Below, piece after piece: positions 44,646 through 58,450 of a stretch of 64,000 bases of DNA. Source of the DNA: Opisthocomus hoazin. Taxonomy: Eukaryota; Chordata; Aves; Opisthocomiformes; Opisthocomidae. The stretch covers positions 9,238,001 to 9,302,000 of the forward strand of contig NC_134434.1 in assembly GCF_030867145.1 (NCBI RefSeq). Direction: 5' to 3'. The translations under genes were made by a program, and so were the position numbers. The number at the start of each line of letters is the position of its first letter. Positions within the stretch are counted from its first letter, which is position 1. The notes under the pieces were generated by a model that worked only from the letters and a program-made list of their open reading frames with translations, searched no databases and was not told where the DNA came from.

Positions 44646-47600
44646 ACACGTGTAGTCAGCATGCTGAAATTTATCATTCCTGAAAGATAACAACTCCCTG
44701 AAAACTGCCCTGAGGCAAAATGTTGCAGCAAGGCAGCAGCTTTCTATTCAAGCAAAGCAGACCTTACCTGTGCAGGTAAAATAATAAACTTTAGTATTTC
44801 TGATTAACTTTTTTACTGTTTTAATGGGCTTTTGAGGTCTCTGCTTTTAATAGCTTGATGCTTTGCTTTTCTTCTTTAAGATCACACCATCACCACTGTA
44901 CCTCTTTCCATTCTGCCTTTCCCTTACACACTGAAATCCTCTACTTACCACAGTCATCAAGAGTCCACTGCAACAGAACAGCGATTGCCTCAGAGCTGCT
45001 GTTTAGGTAAGGTGTTTTGGTTGTGGAAGCACTTCTAGTAAGTTTACTTGCAAACTTTTACTTTGCCCTACAAGGCATGCCGTTCAACTAGAGGAAGAAA
45101 TTACTTGGCCATGTTGATTTGGCAGAGCCAGGAGCAGGATCACGTCTCTAAATTCCTGCTGTGGTGCTGGAATTAACAGCAGACCCGGCTAGCTGTCGAG
45201 CGTCACTTGCCTGTGCAAATAGTTGTGGAACTTTATGCTTTTAAGCAGTTTGACATTTTAGCCTCTGTTCTTCCCCTCTGACTGTAGGCATTTAACTGGG
45301 CGTTTAACTGAGTTGTCTAAATTAATCTTCTTCCATGGTCACTGATGAGCAATTGAACACTCAGAGGGTATAACAGGACCCAAAGATGAAATAAATCCTT
45401 CAGAGGTGCTGCTTTATCTGCACCAACAACAGAAACTCCTTGCTAAGACTTTTGGTTCAATGCTTAAAAATAACAGGCTTGGGACTTGCTTTCCTGTTGA
45501 ATGGTCTGTGTGCCATTTGTGGAGCTGAAGAAAGACGTGAACGGCTGTTTCCAAAGCGACTTGACTGGATGGCATGTAGTCACTAGCTGAAGAAACACTT
45601 CACATAACATTGAAAAATGCCAAGAGTCGCTCACCATCTGGCTCCCTTTCACTGGGAAGATAGTCACACTAGCAGCCGAGTGTCTAGGAGTATTGAGTGA
45701 CGTGTTCAGCAAGCCGCAGTTCTGGCAGTGGATTGTGTGAATGTGTGTTTCAGGATAGTACCAGTTGATGTTTCATTATGCCAGATGCTATTTAAATTTT
45801 ACATTCAGTTCTCAGCAACAAGTGAAACATGCTGACCGTGTTGACGACTTCTTTTTGAGGTACGTAATCACCTTTTGGAGGTGTGCAAACCATACAGGTG
45901 CTTAGACAGTAGTCTTTGTCATGGAAAGATCAACAGATGTGCATCAAGTTGAAGCTGTGTCACACCTGAGAGGGAACTTGAGCAGCTAACAAAATCTGTA
46001 GGCCAGTATCAATTATTCTTGGTTGTGGACAGTAATTCACTTGAAGTCAATGGTTTACTAATGGTGTGGAACAGAAGTAGCTGAAGACAAGTTCACATAT
46101 GTCACACGAACAAATGAAATTTTCTGGGCAAAAGAAACTACTGAAATAGGGAGATGTTTGTTGCTAATTTTAGTCTCCTGCATTCATCCCCAGTCTGGGC
46201 TAAAATTAAAGGCATCAGCCTCTAGTGCTGCCCAGGTAGTAGACTGTGGCTGCTGGCTGAGTTTAATGAGAGTCCTGGTGCTGCATTTTGACTTGCTCTC
46301 AGAGGTCTCACGGAGACACCTGATGGAGCCATGCTCTAAACACAGCCCTTCTATTGTAACCACTCCATAACTAGCTTGTCTTGTAAAGAGCAGGAGTGTA
46401 ATTTCACTGCATGACAACATGGAATCTTTCTGAATTGTCTGTGTGGATTTCAGGCTCCTAGCAGTTCAGAGTTGCACCCAGAAATTAATAGAATCACTGC
46501 AAATTTACATGAATGTGCATGATGACAGAGACTAGTTCATACTTTCTTGATAATGTGCAGTATGCTCTGGACTTAACCTGCAGCCACAGGAAAAAGAGAC
46601 TTTGGCACTGAGACACTGAAAGAAAAGTATTAGGGTGTTACCAAACAATACTGCCATTCTCATAATGGAGGCAGAAAAGAGTTAAGACTTATTTATTCTC
46701 TGCTTTTCCTGGAAATAATTACTGAAAGAAAAAACAAAAGATTTGCCTAGATGTAACAGGGTGCAAAGAGCACTCCAATGCGATAATGTTCTCTAGGTAA
46801 CAGCAAGGCTGCCACACATTTAGACTCCTTAAAACTATATTTGCCAATGACCCAGGTATTTCGTATCGTTTACAGTGACTTGGGAAAAATGCAGTTCTGA
46901 AATGACACAGTGGGGTACTTAGTTATGAATTAGTCAAGGTACAGTCACTGTAGCTTTCCTAATTCAATACAAACTAGCAGTGAATTGGTTTAAAATAGCC
47001 TTTTGGTATATCCTATAACTAAGCATGTATTTCTGAACAGCTAACATAAAGTAAGCTTAGTACTTACTGTTAAACATTTTCTGAAGCACTGTTAGGAAGA
47101 GAGAAGCTGTACGGTTGCTGTGCACTCATGAGTTTAACTGGTTATGTGATACATTTGCATTTCAAAGGTAAGAGCTCTGAGGGGGTCATGTGTGTAGTTA
47201 AGAACTGATTGTTGTTGTGTTTTGCAATACAAGTCAGTGATCTGAAATAGTAAGTTCTTAATGCCTACAGGAAAGACAAACAATTTTGGTAGCAATTCTT
47301 GATATTTAAAGGACTGTGTTTTATAACTATCTCAGTGTTTGCATTTAGTACGGGTACAGTGATACTGTGTTGTCTTATCATGGAATGCAAAAGTAAAGAA
47401 AAAAGCATACGGGTCAAGCATAGAAGACAGTAGTGAATCTTTTGTATACAGTATGCAAGGTAGCATAGGCAACTGGTGAAGTTAAAACACGGAGCTGCCT
47501 AGCAAGACCAGGTATTTTATATGTAAATTTTTCTCCCTCTTCCAGGGAGGGAGAAAATTTTCTCCAGAAATTTGCTTTTGCAAATCCTAGGGAGGATTTC

Positions 47601-50600
47601 AGATTTCTAGCATGTACTAATTTTATTCCTCTAATATGATTAAGCTTTGAAAAGTGACTTGTACAAAGTTGCTGCAAGAGAGGGTAAGTCTTAGAGGGGG
47701 AAGAAGCCACCGCCATATAGTATTTGTGGGGTGATCCCCAATTCAGATTTTTTCTTGGTTTCTAAATTGCATTGTTACCCACAATTTAGCACAATTGACT
47801 CATGCTTGGCAGCAGTGCTTTTATAGCAACAAAGTGGAAAAAAATTAATTACTTTCATAATGTTTAGATAACTAAATGTGATTGTTTTTATTCTCTGTGT
47901 AGTTAACAATATTGTTTCCTTTAATTTTATCTGATTTTAGTGCTAATATTCACAAACATTTTAAAATCCCTGATTTGATTTTTGATTCAGACTGTCTGCT
48001 CATGAGCTAGAAGTGAAGTTCTAACAGTTCTTAAAATACGTAGTATTTTAGGAGACACATGTGATCTCAGACCTAAATACTTGCATAGGCTGCTAAATAA
48101 ATAGCCACCCGTGTGCTGAACATAGTTAACTCTGTGCAGGGTGTGTTTAAGTACATGAATGATACAAGAGAGCATCAGACACAATCACTAGTACTATAAC
48201 ATATGATTTTATAACAGCAGTGTGAGTGTAAACAAAGCACTGTAGAATACATCTCGGTTCCTTTTTACTCGAGATAAAATTGAAGGGCCTCACTTGGAGA
48301 GAATGCAAGTGTTTCTATATATCTGTGAATGCTGTTTTCACATGTTGTGTGTAGTTAAAACCAAAAATAGTAGGGCTCCTTCCTAAGCCTTGCATCTCAT
48401 CCAGTTCTGCAGTGTGTCAGCCCCAGCGTGAGTGACGGGAATGAACTGTGGGGTCAAACTGCTGCAAGGGAGACAGGATTAATGCACAGGGCACAGACCT
48501 GGAAAAAACAGAAAGTACTTGTCAGATTTTAAAGCTGCTTTGACAATTTAGTTTGGGTATAGTGTTATGGTTTTAGTGGGTCAAGTGAAAAGCTTAAAAA
48601 TTGTAAGAGAGTTTCTCTGTTAGATTTCCTGAAATTAGAAGGAAAGGTACTGGTATTGTCTGTTCTGGAGTGGAGAGGTGATTAGACTGGTGGAATAAGG
48701 GGTGTCAACCAAACCAATTTCTTGCTCTAGAGTGGTGTTAGTTTTAAAATGATTCACATTTTGATGCTCAGGTATGTGTCTTCTCAAGTGTTCAATAACA
48801 TCACACATATACCTGCATTGTGAAACAGTTTCTTTTCCCTCTCAGCTCAGGGCTGCTCACTGGAGAACAGAGCCATTCCCTGCTGCCCCACAGCAGGGTC
48901 TGTCACATTGGCCTCCAACAGAGAAGCAGGGTCATGGTACAGCACTCCTGCAAGCAAGTCCTTGGATAGGAAGCTTGTAAGAAGCCCTTTTCTATAGTGG
49001 ATCTTCAGCCTGTAGCAGTGTTTTATAATGTTCCAAACTGTGCCCCAGTTCTGGTACACCTGCAGCAAATTTTCTGATAAAGCAAGCTTCACATTTTTCC
49101 CTATGTGTGGGTCATTCTGGGCATCCTCAGTGCTTGGTTTATTGTGAAGACTGCAGTGGGACAGTGAAGACATTCTGGTGTTGTTCCATCACCTCCTGAT
49201 GAACTGACCCTCCCCAGTGGGATCCAGATGGCTTTTGGAACATGGGATATTCTTTTCCAAAGACACTTCTGTTGTTATGGTAAAAAACCCAAACAAATGT
49301 GCAGATACAAACAGCTTTGTCCCTATGTTTGCATAGTATTAATAGATTTGAGAAACTGTCCTAAAATATTGGTGATTTCACTGTATTTGTAGCAAGTGAC
49401 TGTATGATTAGTTGAACATATTTTTACCCAACTAAACTATATGATGTATATGTTAGGATACAGTAGCTAATAGCAATTCAGAAAGTGAAATGCCACAGAT
49501 GTCAACACAGAGACCATTTATAATTGTTGGAACTTAGCCTTTTGTCCCTGTGCAATAGTATATTCTGTCACCATAAAGTAGTACAGAATCCTCTGGTAAT
49601 GGTGCTTAGGCCACCTTTCTCAGTGTTCTTAGATACTGGGAACAGTAGAAAGCTGTAGGACTCTCATTGTAAGAATTTTGTTGCAGGACTCTCTTGTGTG
49701 CTGGATTATTGTGGTATTGTGTCAAAATACAATAGAGCCTGCTTGGAAGAGGGTTAAAGGCAGCCATGGAAGGCCCTAGGGTTGTGGGGTGCTAATGAAA
49801 GGAAAAGGGATGTAGTAAGATAGAGATTCTGCTGTACTTTCTCACTGGGACTACAAGCAGCATCAGTGAGAGCAGGTTTGGCATTTTGACCCAAGGAATC
49901 CTGGTCTCATTGCATTCAGCAGTCTGACCATTATGTGTTTTAAGGGACTAAGGACTGACCATAGGATTTGCAGCCTTGTAGTAAAGACAGTTGCTCTGTT
50001 GCCATTTCTCTTGCTGGTTCTGTATTTGGTTTTGATGTTCATCATGCAACAGACCAAGCACTAGCTTGTGGTCAGTGGTGTGGAATAGACTCTGTTTGCA
50101 TCCAGCTTGGAGAAGATTGGAGCCTGTAGTCACCCTGTCTAGGTGCTGCAGCTGCTTTCATTCAGGTTTTAGGAACGTTTTGCTCTTGAGGGCCGTGGTT
50201 CACTTGCTGGACTAGTTCACCAGCACGGCAGCTGCTATGTTCGGTGATGCATCTGAGCGTGTAATGTGGCCATGAGCTAGCTGACAGCCTTGTCAAGCTG
50301 GTATGGCCTCGTGTTGGCTGCTGGGCCAGTCTATGTGAACTGTGAGGTTCAGGAGAGCATATGTGTTGGAATGGGAGCAAAGCTGTCTTGTATCACATAA
50401 AAGCATATTTCATGGGAGTGTTATTTTTATATAGTACTATTTCAGGCTTTATGCAGCCTCCATAACAGTTGCTATATAACCTTGTGCTTTCTTCTGGATC
50501 CATGTACCACCAAGTCCAGTTGTGCCTGGACAGAGAATGCTAATTCGATAGACTGATTCTGCCTGCAGAGAGCTGTGCTCAGTGAGTGGAGAGAAAGCCC

Positions 50601-53600
50601 TGAGCAGCAACTTCGAGAAAGGACACTCAATTTCAGAGGCTGATTGAAGTGCTGTACAGAGCGAGGGCATTGGTTTGAGGGTTCAGTCTGAGGCACGTGT
50701 GTAATAATAGTTGGAAGCTGAACTTAACTGTTCTTCAGGTGTGTGCACAGCAGCTTTAAGTAAATACAGATGTTCTCATGATGCAGTAAATTAATGTTTG
50801 TTAGCAGAGTCAGCAGCTTGGGTAGCTTTGTAGAACAGAAGGAAAAATGTTTTGCATTTGTTGGTAGAGGGGAATCTCAGGGAAAAACAGTGCTGAAGAA
50901 CTACTGTACTGGCCTACTGATTTTTCTGGGGGAACCTAGTGCTGCTGGGAGGGCTAAAGATAACACATTGAGGAGAGTGCTCTGAAGCAGCGTGCTTGCC
51001 TTGATCTAAAAAGAACTGCAATGTTGAATAGTGTTGCTCCTTCTCTGAATGGGTGTCTTGGGGATTTTTTTCCATCAGGTAATCCATTTTCATAATGAAA
51101 AAACATTGTAGACTAAACTGTTCCAAATCAGAGTATCCCAAGTCTGCCACAGGCATACTCTACAGAGGTTGGCAACTCTCTTCAAACCGCTGTGTTCCCT
51201 CCTGTTGTCAGACATATCTGACAGAAGACATATTTGTTGATAGCATAAAATTGTTGTGTTAGGATGTGGACAATTAATTATGTGTTTATTCAGTGCTGAG
51301 AAACTCAAAAGTGTTGGCTCATTTGGAGTGTGTCAGCATCTCAGCAATACAGAACAGTTAACAGTGTCTCAGCTGAAGCTGATGTTTTCTTACTCTCTTC
51401 TTTTGGCAAGTAACATACAGACTCTGAGTCTGGTTTGTGTATGAAGAGTGAAAAAAAAAATCCTAAAATTTCAGATGAGTTTGGCAAATTATTTTTGCCT
51501 TTAAAAAGTAGGAATGTAGTTAACTTCACCTTATGGTTTTTTTTAACGTATTGTATCTTGATTGTTTCCATTTGAAGCTAGCTTTTTATTGACAACATTT
51601 AAATAGAAATATTTGGCAAACAACAAGTGTAAATGCTCCAAAACATAAGATTTTGCTCAACACAAAGCATTTTTTCTGTTTTCTTGTGAGAAACAGAAAA
51701 AAAGAAAAAAATGGTTTTGATTTCCTTTACTTGGTGAGAAAGCTGAAAAATCAATTATTTAGCAAGTTATGTATTGCACAAGTGCAGAGAATTTGTCAAC
51801 TGAAGGAGGAAGAGAAAATATACTATTCAGTATATCTCTCCTCTGCCTAACTGAAGTTACGTTCAGCTGGCAGCTAGCCAGAGCTGTGGGGAAAATAAAG
51901 CAATAGGTAAACCAAAACCATGGCTAATGCCAAGCTGTGTAAGAGACTAGAAGAATGTAATCTTTAGGAAAGGACAATCAGTAAGTTTGTGCAGGAAGCA
52001 GGAACAGCTTTAAAGTATGGTACAAGAGAACATAGGATTTTGGCTCATGAGTATTTGTTTCTTTGGCTGTTGGTTTTCACAGCTTGTGATCACAGTTGCC
52101 TGATCATTCCTTGGTCTTCAGCAAATGAAGTCTGATTTCATTTACCGCAGCCAGACATTGGTGAAACTTGGGAATTTTAGCCTCCAGTGTGAGGAGTGAC
52201 TTGTATGTTTCATTGCTCAGTTCTCTTTGGGATTGTTTGAAAATAAAGAATTGAGGAGTGTTTTAGGACACATCTTCAAAGGAGCTTTGATAATGTCAGT
52301 TTTGCTCTTCTTACTGAGCAATTACAAGCCATGAAAGTTTCCACTGAAGAAAACTGCGTCTTACTGTCTCACCTGGGCATTGCATGCCCTTTGCCACGTG
52401 CAAGCTCTTCTGCACAGTTGGATGTATTTACTGGAAAGTGCTGTGATATTTACTCCCAGTCAGACAGTCCAATGTGTCTTGTTTAGAGAATGAAATTGGT
52501 TTGAAAAGTCTGCTGTTGACAACTATGATTTGGGAAAGTCTAAATTGGGAGGTGAATACGTCTATAACTGCCAGGGCTGCTTTGGAGGTCACAGATTACC
52601 ATCTTTATCAATAATCTACCACCTCACAACTGTCGTAGTAGTCAACTTGCCAGGTGACTCTGCTGGTAATCTAGAGAATTTCTAGATAGCTGTCAGCCAG
52701 ATTGGAAGCTTTGGTTCTATCCAAGCTCATTATGTCTTTCAAATGGACAAAAAGATAGTTTGCTGTGTGCAGTGAATTTAGCATAGGTCAAGTCACTGTC
52801 CTCGTGTGAATGCTAGCAGATACAGATCATTTGTTTCTTGATTTAGGTAGTCACCCAGGTAACATCAGGAGAAGGTAAAATATTCACAAACTACTTTCAT
52901 TTTGCCAGAAGTACAAGGCACAGATTGCTTTTTCTTTGTACATAGGCCCGTGTGATTTCTCTTACTGTATTTTTCTTGTAAACCTGGTATGGCTGTTGTG
53001 AACTACATTTCTTTTCCCAGCAATAGATTTCTTTCCCCCATGGCATTCTAAATACATTTTAAAAAACTTGACTGTCCTGGTGTGTGGAAGTACTCTCTTG
53101 GTACTTCTGGCTTGTGGTTGGTGTGAATGAACCATGCTGCTCCCTGAGCGGGTGAAGCAGCTGGTAGAGGTTGGTGATCTTCTGTATCAGCTGTTCCTTT
53201 GGGGTGGGCACTGAATATTCTGTGCATTTGCACATGCTGGGCCAAATTGCTGCTCTCAGCCTGCTGCCTGAGGCCACAGAATGGTATCAGGAGGAGGAGG
53301 GCACCATAAAGCAGGGGTATTTAATGCATGACAATCAATGATGCCTCAAGGGACACAACAGACTGTAATCACCACTGTCATTCCACAGCATCACAGCTCT
53401 GTCTGGGTGCTGTGTTTTGCTGGAGACTTATTTGAAGCAATGCATGATGTTCTGGCCTCACTATGTTATTCTCCCAGTTTATTCCTTCCTTCTTCTGGGA
53501 CAGCTTCAGTTTTAGACTTGCCATTGCTTGTGCTTTTTGGTGGGTGGCTCCTGTTTAAATGATGGTGGTCAGTTAGCTCTAGCTATGTTACCACAAATTA

Positions 53601-56570
53601 CCACCTGTTTGGAAGGGCATGGAGCTTTGGAGGCATTGGTCTAAAGTGGTTATAAACACGAATGATTTACACATTTCAGGTGAAAAGCTTGCTTGATTGA
53701 GTTGGTGGAATAATGTGGCTATAAATTACCTTTGAAGTATTGCAGTTGGCTGCTGCAGCGGGTCTTTAGCAGTACATTCTGTTCAATGACACTTCTCCTA
53801 ATTCAGTGCTTGCCATTGCTTGCATTTTGTAGATGTTGCACTATTCTGTAGCACTGATTCCCTGGATTTACAGTACAGGGTGAAGAGAGTAGGAGTGTGG
53901 ACGCTCCTCTCATTGCAAGAAATTGCTAGTGTCTCTATTTTGGGGAAGAAGTGTGAAGAAACACATTTCAAATACCTTCTTTACAGGAGGAAGCATTGCG
54001 ATGGATAATAGCTGTGAAACATTGGATCTGATTTTCACACCACCCCTCCACCCCCTTTTACTTTGTTCCGAAATGAGATATGAGAATCAGGTTCATCTTC
54101 CAGACTTCTGTCTGGCACAGGATGGCTGAAGGGACATTTTCATTCACTGTTTTTGGCTTCACCAAAGACAGTTCCTGAGCCCACAAGGACACCAAGCTGA
54201 ACATCCTCTGGAGCATCTTCTGCAGAGGCAAAGATGTAGAACTAGCCTTTTATTTGGGGGATTTTGTATGAACAAGTGGACTCCAGAAGGGTGTTCTCGG
54301 AGTCCTTTGAAGGTGCCTGTGTTGTCTGACCTCATTGAACTGGTACACTAGTACCTTTCTTCCCCTTTTTGCACTGTACAACTGCTTTAAAGCTCATCGT
54401 GTTTTAGGAGCTTGTGTCATTCACTGAATAGCAGGTGTGCCAGTCACAGAAGGTATTTCTCTAATTAACCAAATACTATTTCAACTTTAATTGCTATTTT
54501 TTCTGTATTTTCTCTCCCAGTCTTGCTGCTGATAGAAACTTACCCACTTTACAATCAATTTGTTAGTCATTATGCTTGCTTAAGTTTGGTGAACCTGCTG
54601 TCAATAATGTTGATTGTGTGCCAACATAAACACCAACATGTACATACACATATGTAAGTGTGTATGTCCTAATACCCACATACAAGAACTGATTTCTGAG
54701 AGTAAACTGCCAGCCTCGAATAGAAATTGATTTTAAGACCCAAAATGTGTGCTCAGTGCTTTCTGTAATTAGATTGTAATGGCAATTTCAGCACAGGACT
54801 GAACTTTGGCTAACTTTTCAAAAACTCTTTCTTCCTTCAGGAGCTCATGGGGCTATTTATGATATCAGTAATAAACTCGGGGAGTGTCATAGCCTGTCAG
54901 ATGGGGAAAAAAGAAGCTTTCAAGAGATTAAATTTTGATGGCATTTTAAATGTAAACCCCCAAACTGTATTTGATGCTTCTCTAATTCTGCTGAACGTCG
55001 GTGATTCTGAGAAGCTCCAGTCGTTTTTGAAAATGTGATTTTATTTCCTAAGTACAGCAGAGGGTTATCAAAATTCTACCTTGGCCTTAGGAAGAGACTC
55101 AGGAAGTGCTAGACCAGATAACACATTGTTCTCGTCAGAGCCATTTTCCCCTCTGTCGGAACTGGCTATTGTGCTTTTTATTGTTCCCTTTAAGTGAGGT
55201 TTCCATGATATTTGCTGCTTGGCACTTTGGATACTGATGTGATTCCCATGAAGATTTTGTGAAGTCTTCATTAAACAGGTCACTACATGCCAGACAACAT
55301 AAGCAGCATCTGCAGCACTTCTTTGGACCAGCAAGGAAGGCAGGCTTAGCACACTGCTGAGCTGTGTGTCAGCCACTGCTTGAAGGAAACGCCGCACACA
55401 ATTTTAAAATACTTACCTTTGTTCAACTAATATTACCAAAATAAAAAAGACACACACACCTCTTTTTTTTTTTTTTTGTGCTGGATTAATGGATTTAGGT
55501 CACAGGCTGTAAATGAGTGTGACTCAGCTGTGTGAATAAATCAGTTTGCTTGATTGTGGGATGAATTTACACTTTCAAAGCTTTTAATAGGTAATGAATA
55601 TTCAGGGTCTGCCTCATGGTAGGAGATCTAAAACCAAGCTTAGATTCCTACAGCCTTGGCTCTCACTCAGCAAGTGTAGCTGCAAAAGAGTGTCTTGGAG
55701 TGGCAGATAGCAGTGCTGCTCTGATCCCTGTTTTTTTTTTCCTCTTTGCTGTTGCTAATCGGAATGCAATAGTGTGATATGCTAACTGGTGGCTCTAGAA
55801 GAGAGGTTTTATCATGCTGCATTAATGCTCAAAGTGTGTTGTCCTCAGCACTATTTGTAGGCATCAAATGGAGCTGCATAGGTGTCAGAAAAGGGGATTT
55901 GAAATCTCTCAATGGCTTGCAGAGGAATCTGGGAGCAGTTACTCACCCCAACCCTGTAGGCAGAGAGGCAGCATCAGACTCCATTTTTATTTTAGGGCAA
56001 AATGCTCAGCAATCCTGAAATTCAGTTTGCTTAAATGTCTTGTTCGGCGTAGTCAAAATTGCAAATGACTCCTGAGAAACCCAGTAAACTCACGATTTTG
56101 TCTCCTCTTGGATATAGTCTTGCTGTATACGAGTTGGGTTATGAGTTCTTCAGGGTACGAGGAACTTTGTTCTGCGTTTGTACAGCTTAGGGTGGCCTGT
56201 ACTCTAGAATCTGTTGGTACAACCACAGGGCAAATAAAAAACAATAAGCCCACATTTTTTCTGGGGAAACTGTCTCCTGCAGACATATTTTTGCTGGCTT
56301 GCAAAGCAGACAATCTTTGATTCTGATCAATTGGAAGTTGGTTCCCCAATCCTGAAATCTCTGCCGTAACCACAAGTATTTAGTGGAACACGTACCAACT
56401 AAGCTCATGCCAAAGAAGACAGCTCCTCTGGGTTCTTATAATTGGATACAAGCTTTGAGGTGGTAAAAACCTGTATCGGTGACAGTCATGACATTGATTT
56501 GCATGGTAGAGCCCATGCTCGTGCAGGAAGCAGCCAAGGAGTGCATCAGACTTTCCTGGGCTCTGTTGAC

Positions 56571-57115
56571 AGAATCACAGAATGGTAGGGGTTGGAAGGG
56601 ACCTCTGTGGGTCATCTAGTCCAACCCTCCTGCCAAAGCAGGGTCACCTACAGTAGGCTGTAGAGGACCTTGTCCAGACAGGTCTTGAATTTCATCTCCA
56701 GAGAAGGAGACTCCACAACCTCCCTGGGCAGCCTGTTCCAGTGCTCTGTCACCCTCAGAGGGAAGAAGTTCTTCCTCATGTTCAGGCGGAACTTCCTGTG
56801 CTTCAGTTTGTGCCCATTGCCCCTTGTCCTGTCGCTGGGCACTACTGAAAAGAGCTTGGCCCCATCCTCCTGACCCCCACCCTTCAGATATTTGTAAGCA
56901 TATATTAGGTCCCCTCGCAGCCTTCTCTTCTTCAGGCTGAACAAGCCCAGCTCCCTCAGCCTTTCCTCATAGGAGAGATGCTCCAGTCCCCTCACCATCC
57001 TTGTAGCCCTCCGCTGAACTCTCTCCAGTAGCTCTACTCCAGATGAGGCCTCACCAGGGCAGTGTAGGGGGGAAGGAGAACCTCCCTCGACCTGCTGTCC
57101 TGTTGAGGACTCAGC
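56571..57115 (-). mobile_element. CR1 LINE, 5'-truncated, about 545 bp
   Basis: A minus-oriented CR1 with its 3' octamer end at left (AGAATCACAGAATGG) and the ORF2 tail on the minus strand: [20 protein letters not shown] then [11 protein letters not shown] and [14 protein letters not shown]. One uninterrupted frame of 116 codons survives, so this copy is younger or better preserved than those near TRIM25. It is truncated at its 5' end near 57115. Confidence 0.92.
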
Positions 57116-58364
57116 ATCCTGATTTGTTACTTTTTGAAATACTGTTCACAAGAGTAGTGGAGACAATGAATAAAGATGCTGGTGCAAAGTTACTCAAGTT
57201 AAGAATAGCCTACAACATGGCTGTGAAGTGTTTTAAGTTTGATATTTTTGCTGCAATAGAGATTTCTTGCTGAAGCCCTCTGTGGAATTAGTTTGAAAAT
57301 CTGAGTTCAAGGTAGCTGGATACGAAAAAGGATTTGGCAGTGCTGCGAAAATCTTTAATGAAAAAGAGTCTATACAGCACCTCAGCAGAGAGTTCTCCTT
57401 GGTACAGCCTTTCCCTGCCTTGCATGTGCCAAGACTGAATTGTAGCTGATGGTAAAGTCCAAGAGGTGACAGGGCTGATCTGGAGTAAGTCTGGTTTAAG
57501 TGTAACACGCATTAGCCTGCCGTGGTAACTTTGTATGTGGCCAGCCCCAGGAATGCTGCTGATGGTCAACACTTCCTAGAGAGGGGAAAAATGAGAAACA
57601 CATCTGTTATGAAAGCTGAGTTGATGATCCACCAGTAACCAGGAGCTTCTGATACTTCACTGATACTACAGTGCTGCAGTTCCAGAATTTGTGATGCTGA
57701 CAACCTTGATGAGCGTCTCCATTACTTGTGCTGAAAATCTGTCAATACAAGGAAAAAGAAAAGATTTCTAAAAGGCAGAGGAAGATCTCTTTAACAGTGT
57801 TGTTGCAAGGAAGTCTGGTACAGCCTGCACAACTGCTCCTTCTCTGTGTAACTGTGGCCAGACACTGATGGATAGCCTGATATGTGTGACAGAATTTATA
57901 CCATTGATAAAGGGAATGAGAGGAAAAAACATAGGCTTCAGTTGTGCCAAGCACTTTAGGTATGTGCTCAGATCCCAGTGATGTTAGTAGGGTCTGGGTG
58001 TATGAAGATAAAAACATTGATGGTTTCTGTTGAACAGGAATGGAGCTGAATAAAAGGTGCAAGTTGAATGCATATAGCAGTGATTTGTTGAACTTGAGCC
58101 TTATTTTTTTCCCCTCAAGAAGTCTTGTAGGATGGGGGCATCCATTTTAACAGGATTCTCTGGAAATTAATCTGAAAGTACAAGGGATGTAAAAACTGAC
58201 AGCTTTCTAAGGTTTTAACTATGCTATAGTATTCCACAGCAAAAGTACATGTCATTATTAAATTCTACAAGCAGAGTAGAAATCTATCATTTCCATTCAC
58301 TGCTACAGGGTTTTTCCACAAGGAAAATTAACTTGTTGTTTGATTCTCTTTTATTATCTGTAAG

Positions 58365-58450
58365 GAGAGCTAAGCAGTGGAATAAGCTGCTGAGACTAGT
58401 GTAAAATTTTTAAGATATTTAAGGCTAGGCTGGACACCTATCAGAAATGC
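58365..58450 (+). mobile_element. weak CR1 LINE fragment
   Basis: TGGAATAAGCTGC, then AAGATATTTAAGGCTAGGCTGGACACC, resembles the CR1 segment GTGGAA..GCTGCC..AGATATTTAA..GGCTGGAC. It is short and diverged. Confidence 0.45.

Noticed and set aside
56648-56998. 116-codon frame as a candidate gene
   Set aside because: It is the CR1 ORF2 tail ([17 protein letters not shown]), repeated elsewhere in the window.
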